From contig CAKOMS010000001.1 in the NCBI GenBank assembly GCA_934096735.1, positions 49,458-113,457 of the forward strand: 64,000 nt of DNA. The letters run 5' to 3'. The notes beneath the pieces were generated by a model. That model made no database searches, was not told the DNA's origin, and saw nothing but the letters and a program-made list of their open reading frames with translations. This DNA is from an uncultured Bacilli bacterium. GTDB taxonomy: Bacteria; Bacillota_I; Bacilli_A; RF39; UBA660. This document shows positions 53,496-61,983 of this stretch, one piece after another. Every line of letters starts with the position of its first letter. The first letter of the stretch is position 1. The position numbers were made by a program, and so were the translations under genes.

Positions 53496-53565
53496 ATGGT
53501 ACATTTTATTTACTTCTATTTGTTAAGACCTTGGGAAAGTTTAGACAGATAAAGTGATGAAAGGA
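53496..53565 (+). promoter_or_regulatory. rplM 5' leader, candidate L13 autoregulatory RNA
   Basis: About 80 bases separate the promoter and rplM. The segment TTAAGACCTTGGGAAAG and following bases is less AT-rich than its surroundings. Firmicute rplM genes often carry an L13 leader motif; I could not match a structure with confidence. Confidence 0.35.
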
Positions 53566-53572
53566 AAAAAAT

Positions 53573-54004
53573 ATGAAGTCATTTATGCAAAAAAAAGAAA
53601 CAATTCAAAGAAATTGGTATGTTATTGATGCAGCTGGTAAACCATTAGGTAGAGTTGCAACTAAAGCAGCACATGTTTTAAGAGGAAAACATAAACCAAC
53701 TTATACTCCATTTGTTGATTGTGGAGATTATGTTATCATAGTTAATGCTAGTAAAGTTTTACTTACTGGTAATAAATTAAAAGATAAGAAATATTATAAC
53801 CATTCTGGATATCCAGGTGGACTTAGAGAAAGAAATGCTGAAGTTATGATTGAAAAATATCCTGAAGAAATGCTTGAAAGAGCTGTTAAAGGAATGCTTC
53901 CTCATAACAGATTAGGAAGAGCTATGAGTAAGAAATTATTTGTATATGCAAATGATACTCATAAACAAAGTGCTCAAAAGCCTATGGCATTAGAAATTGA
54001 TTAG
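53573..54004 (+). CDS. rplM: 50S ribosomal protein L13
   Basis: L13 is an early 50S assembly protein. [41 protein letters not shown] and [21 protein letters not shown] are diagnostic. Length 143. Starts after AAAGGA with its own promoter, and is followed by AGGAGG for rpsI. Confidence 0.97.
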   Translation: MKSFMQKKETIQRNWYVIDAAGKPLGRVATKAAHVLRGKHKPTYTPFVDCGDYVIIVNASKVLLTGNKLKDKKYYNHSGYPGGLRERNAEVMIEKYPEEMLERAVKGMLPHNRLGRAMSKKLFVYANDTHKQSAQKPMALEID

Positions 54005-54012
54005 GAGGATTT

Positions 54013-54432
54013 ATGGCAAATAAACAAGTATGGACTGCTATTGGTAGAAGAAAAAGATCAGTTGCTCAAGTTAGATTAGTAGGAGGAACTGGAAAAATTA
54101 CTGTTAATGGTGTAGATGTTGATGAATATATGCCATTTCAAACATTAGTTATGGATTTAAAACAACCATTAGTTGCTACAAATAATGAAAATAGATTTGA
54201 TATTGATGTAAAAGTTAATGGTGGTGGTTTTTCAGGACAAACTGGAGCTATTAGATTAGCAATTACAAGAGCTTTATTAGAATTTGATAGTAATACTGAT
54301 CAAGCTAGAGAAGATAGTTATAGACATATTTTAAAAACTGCTGGATTTATAACAAGAGATCCAAGAGTAAAAGAAAGAAAGAAATATGGTCTAAAGAAAG
54401 CACGTCGTGCTCCTCAATTCTCAAAAAGATAA
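54013..54432 (+). CDS. rpsI: 30S ribosomal protein S9
   Basis: S9 reaches the P-site tRNA with its C-terminal tail. [43 protein letters not shown] and the tail [29 protein letters not shown] end ([12 protein letters not shown]) are standard. Length 139. A terminator follows at 54450. Confidence 0.97.
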   Translation: MANKQVWTAIGRRKRSVAQVRLVGGTGKITVNGVDVDEYMPFQTLVMDLKQPLVATNNENRFDIDVKVNGGGFSGQTGAIRLAITRALLEFDSNTDQAREDSYRHILKTAGFITRDPRVKERKKYGLKKARRAPQFSKR

Positions 54433-54449
54433 TATATTGTTTCTTTTAT

Positions 54450-54470
54450 ACCCCTTTATTGGGGTTTTTG
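54450..54470 (+). terminator. Terminator after rpsI
   Basis: ACCCC-tttatt-GGGGT followed by T bases; the G/C arms stand out in this AT-rich sequence. Confidence 0.8.
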
Positions 54471-54543
54471 TTTGTATTTTTTTAAACAAAATGCGACACT
54501 ATAATTTCTAGACTTTAAAAAGATTTTTTAGTATTATTTTTTT

Positions 54544-55251
54544 GTGAAGAAAAGTTGTCTTAATATAAATGTTTATATAGATGAAAGTGGTTCTATTCAT
54601 AAAAATAGTAAAACTTTGTTTTTTGCTGTTGGAGGATACTTTGTATTTAATGATAAAAAAGATAAAGTAGTTTCTTTTTATAAAAAAATTAATAGAGATA
54701 TAAAAATAAGTAAAAATATTTTGCTTACTAAAGAAATGAAATCTTATGATTACTCTATAAGTGAAAAAATTAATATTATAGAAAAAATACAAGATATTGA
54801 TAGTTTTTGTGCTGTGTCTATGGTTTTTTTAAAAGAAAAAATGAACAAACAAATAATTGAATCAAATATATTTTTTAATTATGCAGTAAGACTTTTATTT
54901 CAAGAAACAATAATACCAATAGTTAAAAAGAAAGATGTTGTAATTAATTTTATTGTCAGTGTTGATAATAGAAATATTAGAGTAGGAGATTTAAATAATT
55001 TAGAGAATTATTTGAATACTGAATTTTGTAATGATGAATATTATTTTAAAGTAACCTATTATGATTCTAAATATAATTATGGAATTCAACTTGCTGATTT
55101 AATGGTTAATTCTTTTTATAATTATTTTAAAAATTTTGATTATATAAAGAATGTTTTTGTTAAATTTAAAAAGAAAAATTATAGAATATGTGTATTTCCA
55201 TTTCATAAAATTGTTGGTAAAAGAAAAAAGATTAATTATATTTTTAAATGA
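54544..55251 (+). CDS. DUF3800 domain protein
   Basis: The N-terminus YIDESGSIHKNSKTLFFAVGG and the late YGIQLADLMVNSFYN segment match the DUF3800 family, which has an RNase H-like/Piwi-related fold in predictions and is often found near defence or mobile genes. Conserved acidic residues (Asp and Glu in YIDESG, Asp in QLADL) are present. The start codon is GTG at 54544 without an obvious Shine-Dalgarno site. Base composition is even more AT-rich and Lys/Asn-rich than neighbours. It separates rpsI from cwlD, which are neighbours in Bacillus apart from small genes. Function unknown. Confidence 0.75.
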   Translation: MKKSCLNINVYIDESGSIHKNSKTLFFAVGGYFVFNDKKDKVVSFYKKINRDIKISKNILLTKEMKSYDYSISEKINIIEKIQDIDSFCAVSMVFLKEKMNKQIIESNIFFNYAVRLLFQETIIPIVKKKDVVINFIVSVDNRNIRVGDLNNLENYLNTEFCNDEYYFKVTYYDSKYNYGIQLADLMVNSFYNYFKNFDYIKNVFVKFKKKNYRICVFPFHKIVGKRKKINYIFK

Positions 55252-55260
55252 TATTTTAAG

Positions 55261-55289
55261 TTGACTGTAAGATTTTCATGTGTTAGGAT
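55261..55289 (+). promoter_or_regulatory. Strong promoter upstream of a candidate small RNA
   Basis: TTGACT (55261-55266), 17-base spacer, TAGGAT (55284-55289) with extended TGT. No open reading frame follows before the terminator. Confidence 0.6.
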
Positions 55290-55295
55290 GTATTT

Positions 55296-55362
55296 AAGAC
55301 CTAGGGTAAGTAGCTCAATGCTAAGTGTATAGTAAGTACACTGCTTCCTAGGCATTTTTTTG
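55296..55362 (+). ncRNA. Candidate 65-nt small RNA with intrinsic terminator
   Basis: The predicted transcript starts about 7 bases after the promoter and ends in a T run at 55355-55361. CCTAGG at 55300-55305 pairs with CCTAGG at 55347-55352, AAGT/GCTT extends the stem, and AGTGTA (55324-55329) pairs with TACACT (55337-55342), leaving an open AGCTCAATGC segment. It is clearly more GC-rich than its surroundings. It could be a stand-alone sRNA or a leader/attenuator of cwlD. I cannot assign a known family. Confidence 0.5.
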
Positions 55363-55397
55363 TTGAAAACTTGATTGTTATTAACAATTAAAAATTG

Positions 55398-55405
55398 CAT
55401 AAAAT
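55398..55405 (+). promoter_or_regulatory. Possible sporulation-type -10 element of cwlD
   Basis: CATAAAAT resembles the CATAnnnT -10 box of sigma-E/G. It is 7 bases before the cwlD ATG, which would make a leaderless transcript. The evidence is weak. Confidence 0.3.
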
Positions 55406-55412
55406 ATATTAT

Positions 55413-56063
55413 ATGAAAAGATATTTTTATGTAATTTTTTATTTTTTTGTTGGGGTGCTTATATTTTATTCTATGAAGGTTGAAGCAGTCTTACCTTTAA
55501 GTGGCAAAGTTATAATTATTGATGCTGGTCATGGTGGTGTTGATCCAGGAACTAGTTATAATAATATACTAGAAAAAGATATAAACTTAAGTATTAGTAA
55601 ATATTTAGAAGAAGAATTAAGTAAGAATGGTGCTTCAGTTATTTTAATACGTGATGGTGATTATGATTTAGCTAGTCCCAAAAGTAAACATAGAAAAAAA
55701 TCTGATTTTGATAATAGAATAGATATAATAAATAATAACAATGCAAATTTATATATAAGTATTCATCTAAATTATTTGAGTGATAGTAAATATTATGGAC
55801 CTCAAGTTTTTTATGATAAAAGTAATGAAACTTTGGCAAGTTATATACAAACTAGTATGAATAAAGTACTTAAGGGAGATAGAGTAATTAAAAAAATTCC
55901 TAAAGATACTTATATGTATAATAAAATTAAGATTGATGGTGTATTAATTGAATGTGGTTTTTTATCAAATGGAATTGAAAGAAAAAATTTAATAAAAGAA
56001 GATTATCAAAAAAAAATTGCTTATAGTATTTATTTAGGTATTAAAGATTATTTTAGTAATTAA
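55413..56063 (+). CDS. cwlD: N-acetylmuramoyl-L-alanine amidase, CwlD type
   Basis: An N-terminal membrane/signal segment (about residues 3-20) precedes an Amidase_3 domain. Zinc ligands are visible in IIDAGHGGVDPGT (His) and the early ILEKDINLSI (Glu), SIHLN (His) and the catalytic Glu in LIECGFLSN. CwlD makes muramic-delta-lactam in spore cortex, needed for germination. Position after rpsI and size (216 residues) fit CwlD rather than a vegetative amidase. The open frame begins at TTG 55395, but ATG 55413 is preferred; no Shine-Dalgarno is visible before either. Confidence 0.85.
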   Translation: MKRYFYVIFYFFVGVLIFYSMKVEAVLPLSGKVIIIDAGHGGVDPGTSYNNILEKDINLSISKYLEEELSKNGASVILIRDGDYDLASPKSKHRKKSDFDNRIDIINNNNANLYISIHLNYLSDSKYYGPQVFYDKSNETLASYIQTSMNKVLKGDRVIKKIPKDTYMYNKIKIDGVLIECGFLSNGIERKNLIKEDYQKKIAYSIYLGIKDYFSN

Positions 56064-56068
56064 ATTTC

Positions 56069-56127
56069 ACAAGATCATCACAGTATTTAAATAAAAATTA
56101 CAATTAATTTAGATATATTTATCTTGT
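56069..56127 (+). repeat. Separated inverted repeat upstream of the Abi gene
   Basis: ACAAGAT (56069-56075) and ATCTTGT (56121-56127) form an exact 7-base inverted repeat 45 bases apart, the right copy immediately before the -10 box. It may be an operator; it may be chance. Confidence 0.35.
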
Positions 56128-56133
56128 TTCTTG

Positions 56134-56142
56134 TGGTATAAT
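56134..56142 (+). promoter_or_regulatory. Extended -10 promoter of the Abi-htrA operon
   Basis: TGGTATAAT is a perfect extended -10 box 17 bases before the Abi gene ATG; no clear -35. Confidence 0.6.
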
Positions 56143-56158
56143 TAATTTGGTGAATAAT

Positions 56159-57097
56159 ATGGGGTCTAAAATATTTAAAAATTTAGATGAACAAATTTTA
56201 ATTTTAGAGCAAAAAGGCCTAGTGATTGATGATGTTTTTTATGCTAAAGAAATATTGCTAAGAGAAAATTATTTTTTCTTGAGTGGTTATAGACATTTAT
56301 TTTTACGTGATGATGGTAGTAGAAAGTTTATCAAAAACACTAATTTCAGAGAAGTTTATGGACTTTTTAATTTTGATAGACAACTTAGAAACATTTTGTT
56401 TAAAAATATACTTATTGTTGAAAATAATTTAAAAAGTATACTTTCTTATGTAATGAGTAAAAATCATGGTTTTAAAGAGCAAAATTATTTAAACTCTGCT
56501 AATTTTGTACAAGATTATACTAAAACTAGACAAGTTAATGATTTGCTTAGAAAAATGAAAAGACAAATTAATGTTAATGGTAAACAACATGCTGCTACTA
56601 GTCATTATATTTCCAATTATGGTTATATTCCACTTTGGGTAGTTGTAAAAGTATTGTCTTTTGGTATAGTTGGTGAATTATATTCAATACTACAAAAAGA
56701 GGATCAAGAAGAAATTAGTGAAATTTATAATGTTTCAGTTAGCAATTTGATTACCTATTTACCTATTTTGGCTAATTATAGAAATTTATGTGCTCATGAA
56801 GATTTATGTTTTAATAATAGAACACATAAAGATATTGCGGTTAATAAGTATCATGATTTATTAAATATTCCTAGAAATGAAGATGGTGAATATATTTATG
56901 GTTTACATGATTTATTTGCAATAATTATTATTATGAAACAACTTTTAAAAGAAGAGAATTTTGTATTAATGATGCATGAAATTAGTTATGAAATAGATGT
57001 ATTGGATGGGAAGTTGGAAACCATTAGTATTAATAAAGTGTTAAATGAAATGGGATTTCCATTAAATTATAAGGAGATAGTGATGATAAACAAATGA
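56159..57097 (+). CDS. Abi_2 family (AbiD/AbiF-like) HEPN protein
   Basis: The protein matches the Abi_2 abortive-infection family. LDEQILILEQKGLVIDD and LRENYFFLSGYRHLF at the N-terminus, YGLFNFDRQLRNILFKNI in the middle, and the HEPN active motif RNLCAH (Arg, four residues, His, about residue 213) within ANYRNLCAHEDLCFNNR. HEPN proteins are typically RNases acting in phage defence; here that is inference. ATG 56159 follows GGTGAAT; the frame to 56147 is open but less likely. Its stop overlaps the htrA start by ATGA. Length 312. Confidence 0.88.
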   Translation: MGSKIFKNLDEQILILEQKGLVIDDVFYAKEILLRENYFFLSGYRHLFLRDDGSRKFIKNTNFREVYGLFNFDRQLRNILFKNILIVENNLKSILSYVMSKNHGFKEQNYLNSANFVQDYTKTRQVNDLLRKMKRQINVNGKQHAATSHYISNYGYIPLWVVVKVLSFGIVGELYSILQKEDQEEISEIYNVSVSNLITYLPILANYRNLCAHEDLCFNNRTHKDIAVNKYHDLLNIPRNEDGEYIYGLHDLFAIIIIMKQLLKEENFVLMMHEISYEIDVLDGKLETISINKVLNEMGFPLNYKEIVMINK

Positions 57098-58185
57098 AAC
57101 AAACAGCGAATAAAACAGTAAGAACAGTAGTATATAGTATTGCACTTGTATTAATTGGTATTTTCTTGACTTGGGGAATTATTTATAAATTTCCTGCTAT
57201 ATTTCAAGAAACAATAACTAAGATAGAAAAAGATGTAACTGTTACTGATGAAGGTATAGCAGATGCAGTAGAAAAAGTATATAATTCTGTAATAGTAGTA
57301 TCAACTTACAAAAAGAATAATTTATATGCATCTGGTAGTGGATTTATATATAAGATAGAAGATGGAGATAGTTATATAATTACTAATCATCATGTTATAA
57401 GTGAAGGTGATGCTTTTAAAATTACTTATATAGATGGTGATGTTGTTGATGCAGAATTACTTGGTGGAGATGAATATGCTGATATAGCTGTTTTAAAAGT
57501 AAAATCTAAAGATGGAATTAGTGCAGTATCAATTGGTGCAACAAGTAAACTTAGAGTTGGTGATACTACCTTTACTGTTGGAGCACCTTTAGATAATGTT
57601 TATTCTTGGACGGTTACTAGAGGAATTATTTCAGGTAAAGAAAGACTTGTTGAAGTATCTGATTATATAATGAATGTTCTTCAAACTGATGCTGCTGTTA
57701 ATAGTGGTAATTCAGGAGGACCATTATGTAATTCAAATGGTGATGTTATAGGAGTTATTAGTGCTAAGATAAGTGCAAATGGTGTTGAAGGTATGGGGTT
57801 TGCTATTCCTATTGAAACTGCTATTGAAAAAGCTGAAGAAATAATAAAAGGTGAACAAAGTTCATATCCATACTTAGGTATATCTATGTTAAGTGTAAGT
57901 GATGCTAGAAGTCATATTCAATATTATAGATATTTATCAAACTATAATATTACAAGTGGAGTACTAATTTGTGATGTAGAAAAGAATAGTAGTGCATTTA
58001 AATCTGGACTTGAGGCTGGTGATGTAATTACTGAAATTAATGGTAAAAAAATAAGTAATGTTGCTTATTTAAGATATGAATTATATAAGTATGATGTTGG
58101 AGATAAAATTAAAATAAAAATATTAAGAGATGGAAAAGAAAAAACAATTTCTTTGAAACTTGTATCAAATTTAAAAACTACTTAG
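57094..58185 (+). CDS. HtrA/DegP-type membrane serine protease
   Basis: A membrane segment (about residues 13-32) anchors a trypsin-like domain with His in IITNHHVISEG, Asp in YADIAVLKVK and Ser in NSGNSGGPLCNS. A C-terminal PDZ domain (GVLICDVEKNSSAFKSGLEAGDVI) follows. HtrA proteases handle damaged exported proteins. Length 363 is typical of the Bacillus HtrA/HtrC proteins, the latter (yycK) lying near walJ in B. subtilis. Here the gene overlaps the Abi gene by four bases. Confidence 0.95.
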   Translation: MKQTANKTVRTVVYSIALVLIGIFLTWGIIYKFPAIFQETITKIEKDVTVTDEGIADAVEKVYNSVIVVSTYKKNNLYASGSGFIYKIEDGDSYIITNHHVISEGDAFKITYIDGDVVDAELLGGDEYADIAVLKVKSKDGISAVSIGATSKLRVGDTTFTVGAPLDNVYSWTVTRGIISGKERLVEVSDYIMNVLQTDAAVNSGNSGGPLCNSNGDVIGVISAKISANGVEGMGFAIPIETAIEKAEEIIKGEQSSYPYLGISMLSVSDARSHIQYYRYLSNYNITSGVLICDVEKNSSAFKSGLEAGDVITEINGKKISNVAYLRYELYKYDVGDKIKIKILRDGKEKTISLKLVSNLKTT

Positions 58186-58192
58186 GAGGGTT

Positions 58193-58813
58193 ATGAAAAC
58201 TGATTCTGTTAAATTATTAAAGAGATTTTCTGCATATTTATTAGATATATTATTTATATTTGTATTACTTCAAGCATTATTTTCTATTAAGTTTTTAAAT
58301 CCAAGTTATGATAAATATATTAAGAGTAGCGAAGATTATGCTAAGCTTGTAGAAAATTATCAAAAAGATGAAATAAGTGAAAAAGAATTTTTAAAGAGTG
58401 GATCAAATTATTATTATGAAATAAGTAAGAATAGTATTAGTTATAATATTATTACTATAAGTGTTTTAGTATTATATTTTGGAGTATTTCAAAGATTTAA
58501 TAATGGTCAAACATTAGGTAAAAAAATTCAAAAAATTAAGGTAGTAGATTTAAATAATAATACTCCAAATATATGGAAATTTATATTAAGATTACTTCCT
58601 ATGTATTTTGTGTTTATTGGTTGTATTTCATCTATTACAATAAATTTAATACTTTTATTTATTGTTAAGAAAAGTAGTTTTATGATGGTATCTACTGTTA
58701 TAAATTATATATTAATATTCGTTAATGTGCTGTCCTTATCTTTTATGAATAATAGAGAAGATAAAAGAGGAATACATGAACTTATTAGTAAAACTAAAGT
58801 AGTTAATGAATAA
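58193..58813 (+). CDS. RDD family membrane protein
   Basis: Residues LLKRFSAYLLDILFIFVLL carry the RDD signature Arg and Asp, with a second conserved block NGQTLGKKIQKIKVVD after the third hydrophobic segment and RGIHELISKTKVV near the end. There are four to five membrane segments in 206 residues. The family is of unknown function, some members acting in ion transport. It follows htrA by 7 bases with TAGGAGGG. Confidence 0.88.
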   Translation: MKTDSVKLLKRFSAYLLDILFIFVLLQALFSIKFLNPSYDKYIKSSEDYAKLVENYQKDEISEKEFLKSGSNYYYEISKNSISYNIITISVLVLYFGVFQRFNNGQTLGKKIQKIKVVDLNNNTPNIWKFILRLLPMYFVFIGCISSITINLILLFIVKKSSFMMVSTVINYILIFVNVLSLSFMNNREDKRGIHELISKTKVVNE

Positions 58814-58817
58814 AATT

Positions 58818-58840
58818 GAAGAGTTTCTCTTCTTTTTTTT
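58818..58840 (+). terminator. Terminator of the Abi-htrA-RDD unit
   Basis: GAAGAG-ttt-CTCTTC followed by eight T bases. Confidence 0.8.
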
Positions 58841-58867
58841 GTTTTTTAATATATTTTTTGATAAAAT
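58839..58867 (+). promoter_or_regulatory. argS promoter
   Basis: TTGTTT (58839-58844), 17-base spacer, TAAAAT (58862-58867) with extended TGA. It begins at the end of the preceding terminator's T run. Confidence 0.55.
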
Positions 58868-58887
58868 AAGTGTGTGTGGTGATTAAG

Positions 58888-60621
58888 ATGGATAATTTTT
58901 ATAAAATTATTGAAAATAAAATGAAAGATGCTTTGGTTTCTTGTGGATATGAAGTAGAAGAGGCTCAGATAAATGAATCAAATAGACCTGATTTAGGAGA
59001 ATATCAATATAATGGTGTTATGAATCTTGCTAAGATTTATCATAAAAGTCCTGTTTCAATTGCTACAGAGGTAGTAAATGTTTTAAAAAATGATAGCACT
59101 TTTTCAAGTATTAGTGTTGCAGGTCCTGGGTTTATAAATATGACTTTAAGTAATGAGTTTCTAATTAATTATATTAATAATGTAAGTTTTAGTTATTCTA
59201 AAAATGATAAATTAATATTTTTAGATTATGGTGGAGCGAATGTTGCTAAAAGTTTGCATGTTGGGCATTTAAGAAGTGCTAATATAGGTGAAGCATTAAA
59301 AAGATTATGTGAATTTCTTGGCTATAATACAATTTCTGATACACATTTAGGAGACTTTGGAAGGCCACTAGGACTTGTTATATTAGAACTTTCTAAAAGA
59401 CATCCAGAATGGGTTTATTTTGATAAAAACTTTAATGGTGAATATCCTAGTGAAATTGCTTTAACTAATAAAGATTTAGAGGAAATTTATCCTTATGCAT
59501 CAATGATGGCTAAAGAAGATGAAAATTATTTAAAAGAAGCACAAGATATGACTAAAAGACTTCAAAATTATGAAAAAGGTATTTATGAGTTATGGAAAAA
59601 AATAATGGAGATATCAAAAAGAGATATTAAAAATATTTATGATAGATTAAATGCTACTTTTGATTTATATAAGGGTGAAAGTGATGCAGAGAAAATTGTT
59701 CCAGAAATGCTTAATTATTTAGATAAATTAAATGTTGTTGTGGAAAGTGAAGGAGCAAAAGTTATTCCAGTAAGTGAAGAAGATGATAAATTGGAAATAC
59801 CTCCAATGTTACTTATTAAAAGTGATGGTGGAATTCTTTATAGTACTACAGAACTTGCTACAATATATGACAGAATGAAAGAATATTCTCCAGATGAAAT
59901 TTGGTATATAGTTGATAAAAGACAAGATTTACATTTTACTCAAGTGTTTAGAGCAGCTAGAAAAGCAAATATTATTAAGGGTACTACTAAGTTAGTGTTT
60001 GCAGGGTTTGGTACCATGAATGGAAAAGATGGAAAGCCTTTTAAAACTAGAGATGGTGGGGTTATGAAACTTGAAGATTTATTATCTTTAGTTAAAGAAG
60101 AAAGTTTAAAAAGATTAAATTCAAATATTATAGATAATAGAGATAGTATAGCTGAAGATATTGCTATGTCAGCAGTTAAGTATGCGGATATGATTTCAAG
60201 TAGAGAATCTGATTATATATTTGATATTGAAAAATTTAGTTCTTTGGAAGGAAAGACTGGACCATTTATATTGTATTCAACTATTAGAATGAGGTCTCTT
60301 TTAAATAAAGCTAGTGAACAAGGGATTAAATATGAAAAGATAAGTAAAATTAATAATTTAATAGATAAAGATATATATTTAAAATTAAATGATTTTAATA
60401 AAGTATTAGAGTGTTCATTTAATAGTAAATCTTTAAATGATATAACTGATTATTTATATAATTTAACAACATCTTATAATAGATTTTATTCTGAAAATAC
60501 AGTTCTTAAAGAAAGTGATGAAGAATTAAGAGAATCTTGGCTATATTTAACTAAAATAGTTTATGATGTTAATATGAAACTTTTAAATATTTTAGCTATA
60601 AATGTTCCAAAAGTTATGTAA
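58888..60621 (+). CDS. argS: Arginyl-tRNA synthetase
   Basis: ArgS charges tRNA-Arg. The N-terminal Add1 domain contains NRPDLGEYQYNGVMNLAK; the class I HIGH motif is HVGHLRS within GANVAKSLHVGHLRSAN; DTHLGDFGRPLG and the C-terminal DALRA-like domain ending NVPKVM follow. No KMSKS motif of canonical form is seen, as in many ArgS proteins; the region reads GKDGKPFKTRDGG. ATG 58888 gives the family N-terminus; the upstream frame to 58870 is not conserved. Length 577. Confidence 0.96.
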   Translation: MDNFYKIIENKMKDALVSCGYEVEEAQINESNRPDLGEYQYNGVMNLAKIYHKSPVSIATEVVNVLKNDSTFSSISVAGPGFINMTLSNEFLINYINNVSFSYSKNDKLIFLDYGGANVAKSLHVGHLRSANIGEALKRLCEFLGYNTISDTHLGDFGRPLGLVILELSKRHPEWVYFDKNFNGEYPSEIALTNKDLEEIYPYASMMAKEDENYLKEAQDMTKRLQNYEKGIYELWKKIMEISKRDIKNIYDRLNATFDLYKGESDAEKIVPEMLNYLDKLNVVVESEGAKVIPVSEEDDKLEIPPMLLIKSDGGILYSTTELATIYDRMKEYSPDEIWYIVDKRQDLHFTQVFRAARKANIIKGTTKLVFAGFGTMNGKDGKPFKTRDGGVMKLEDLLSLVKEESLKRLNSNIIDNRDSIAEDIAMSAVKYADMISSRESDYIFDIEKFSSLEGKTGPFILYSTIRMRSLLNKASEQGIKYEKISKINNLIDKDIYLKLNDFNKVLECSFNSKSLNDITDYLYNLTTSYNRFYSENTVLKESDEELRESWLYLTKIVYDVNMKLLNILAINVPKVM

Positions 60622-60624
60622 TAA

Positions 60625-60661
60625 AAAAAATAGAAAGTTTGAAATAAATTTTCTATTTTTT
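60625..60661. terminator. Shared terminator of argS and the FemAB gene
   Basis: A perfect 12-bp stem (60625-60636 with 60650-60661) with a 13-base loop; the right arm codes the end of the minus-strand gene. Confidence 0.75.
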
Positions 60662-61897
60662 GATTTCTTTAGGTTTTTTATTTAATTCATGTGCAAGTGT
60701 ACCGGTTTTTAATAAAATATTATATATATTTTCATTAATTACTAAATCTAATTCACCAATATATTCATATACTGAAGGGTTAAAACTTAATTTAAATCTA
60801 TTTAAACCACTATAGGGATTTTCATTTTTAAAATCTCCTACTACACCATTTAAATCTAAATAATCATAATTATCCTTATAGTATTTTATTAAACTGTAAT
60901 GTAAGAAATAATTAGGTGCAAATCTTTTTAAAGAAGTATCATAACCACTTATTGCTATAGTAGCAGTTTTATTATGTTTAATTACTAGTGCTCCTGCTAC
61001 ATATGTAGTTTTATTTTCTTGTAATCCTTTAGTAGCTTCCATAATATCATTTTTATAAGATAATAGTTTTTTATCACTATTCATTTTATGATTAATTAGT
61101 CTATTACCATGATTTGTAGTTAATTTTTCATTTAATTTAGTATTTTTTTCGAGTTCTTCATTATATATAAATTGACTATTTAATAAAAATTCGTTGTAAT
61201 CAATCTTTATTAGAAATAAATCTACATTGTCACTTTTTTCAAATACAGTATAATAATCTTTATAGTAATAAGAATTTCTATCTTTTTTGTTTTTTATAAA
61301 TTCATAAAATATATCTATTTTTGATTTATCAACTTTCTCTATTTTTAAACCTTTTCTTATTCCTTTTTTAATTTTATTTTTTGTATTTTTATCTAAACTA
61401 TCTTTTTTGTATTCTTTTAAATTTATTATTGCATTAAATCTTGGAAGTTGTGCTTCGAAATAAAGATTATCTCTAAGTTTTTTATAACCTAGTGTTGTTA
61501 AATCATTTAATATATTTCTATTGCTATTGTAATCTATTTCTAAATTTTTATTTAATTTTCCAATAGGTAAAAGTGGATTAACTTTAATAAATGCTACACT
61601 TTTATCTTTATAGTATTCTTTTATTTCTTCTGTAAAATTATATAGTAATTCTTTATTAGTATAATCAATTAAGAATCCTCTAGGTGAATAGCCATAATAA
61701 GTATTAGAACCAATTTGTTTTATTAAAATCATGGCTCCTGCTAAAATATTTCCTTCATAATCTATAAGCCCTAGTAAATCGTAATCATAATCTACTTCAG
61801 CCATTAACATAGCATAACTTATTGTTTGATAATAGTTAGATTCAATATGATGTTTTTGAAATTCATTGAATTCATCAATGGTTAATTTTTTTAGCAT
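60653..61897 (-). CDS. FemAB-family peptidoglycan branching transferase
   Basis: The protein shows the two-GNAT-lobe FemX/FemAB pattern: YYQTISYAMLMAEVDYD, GAMILIKQIGSNTYYGYSPRGFLID, a helical arm at about 260-295, then GALVIKHNKTATIAISGYD and YFLHYSLIKYYKDNYDYLDLNGVVGDF. Family members add amino acids from aminoacyl-tRNA to the lipid II stem Lys. Which residue is added is not known. ATG 61897 follows AGAGGTGA; the longer frame to 61918 is unlikely. Length 414. Confidence 0.9.
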   Translation of the reverse strand: MLKKLTIDEFNEFQKHHIESNYYQTISYAMLMAEVDYDYDLLGLIDYEGNILAGAMILIKQIGSNTYYGYSPRGFLIDYTNKELLYNFTEEIKEYYKDKSVAFIKVNPLLPIGKLNKNLEIDYNSNRNILNDLTTLGYKKLRDNLYFEAQLPRFNAIINLKEYKKDSLDKNTKNKIKKGIRKGLKIEKVDKSKIDIFYEFIKNKKDRNSYYYKDYYTVFEKSDNVDLFLIKIDYNEFLLNSQFIYNEELEKNTKLNEKLTTNHGNRLINHKMNSDKKLLSYKNDIMEATKGLQENKTTYVAGALVIKHNKTATIAISGYDTSLKRFAPNYFLHYSLIKYYKDNYDYLDLNGVVGDFKNENPYSGLNRFKLSFNPSVYEYIGELDLVINENIYNILLKTGTLAHELNKKPKEIKK

Positions 61898-61920
61898 AAT
61901 TTCACCTCTAATCGGCAATT

Positions 61921-61929
61921 ATTATATCA
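61921..61929 (-). promoter_or_regulatory. Extended -10 element of the FemAB gene
   Basis: On the minus strand TGATATAAT (61929-61921) is an extended -10 box about 24 bases before the ATG. Confidence 0.5.
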
Positions 61930-61937
61930 TATAATCC

Positions 61938-61966
61938 TTGATAATAAAAGAAATTATTAGTATAAT
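61938..61966 (+). promoter_or_regulatory. Promoter of the DUF308 gene
   Basis: TTGATA (61938-61943), 17-base spacer, TATAAT (61961-61966), near consensus. Confidence 0.75.
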
Positions 61967-61983
61967 TTAAGTAGGGTGATAGT

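Noticed and set aside
54508..54792. Minus-strand open frame upstream of and within the DUF3800 gene
   Set aside because: Phe/Tyr/Ile-rich translation typical of antisense AT-rich DNA; no homology pattern.
55307..55346. tRNA-like GTAAGTAGCTCAATGC segment
   Set aside because: It resembles a D-arm but no acceptor stem, anticodon arm or T-arm of proper form can be drawn, and the segment ends in a terminator.
61928..61935. CATATAAT between the FemAB and DUF308 genes
   Set aside because: Both neighbours have better sigma-A elements and neither is a known sporulation gene.
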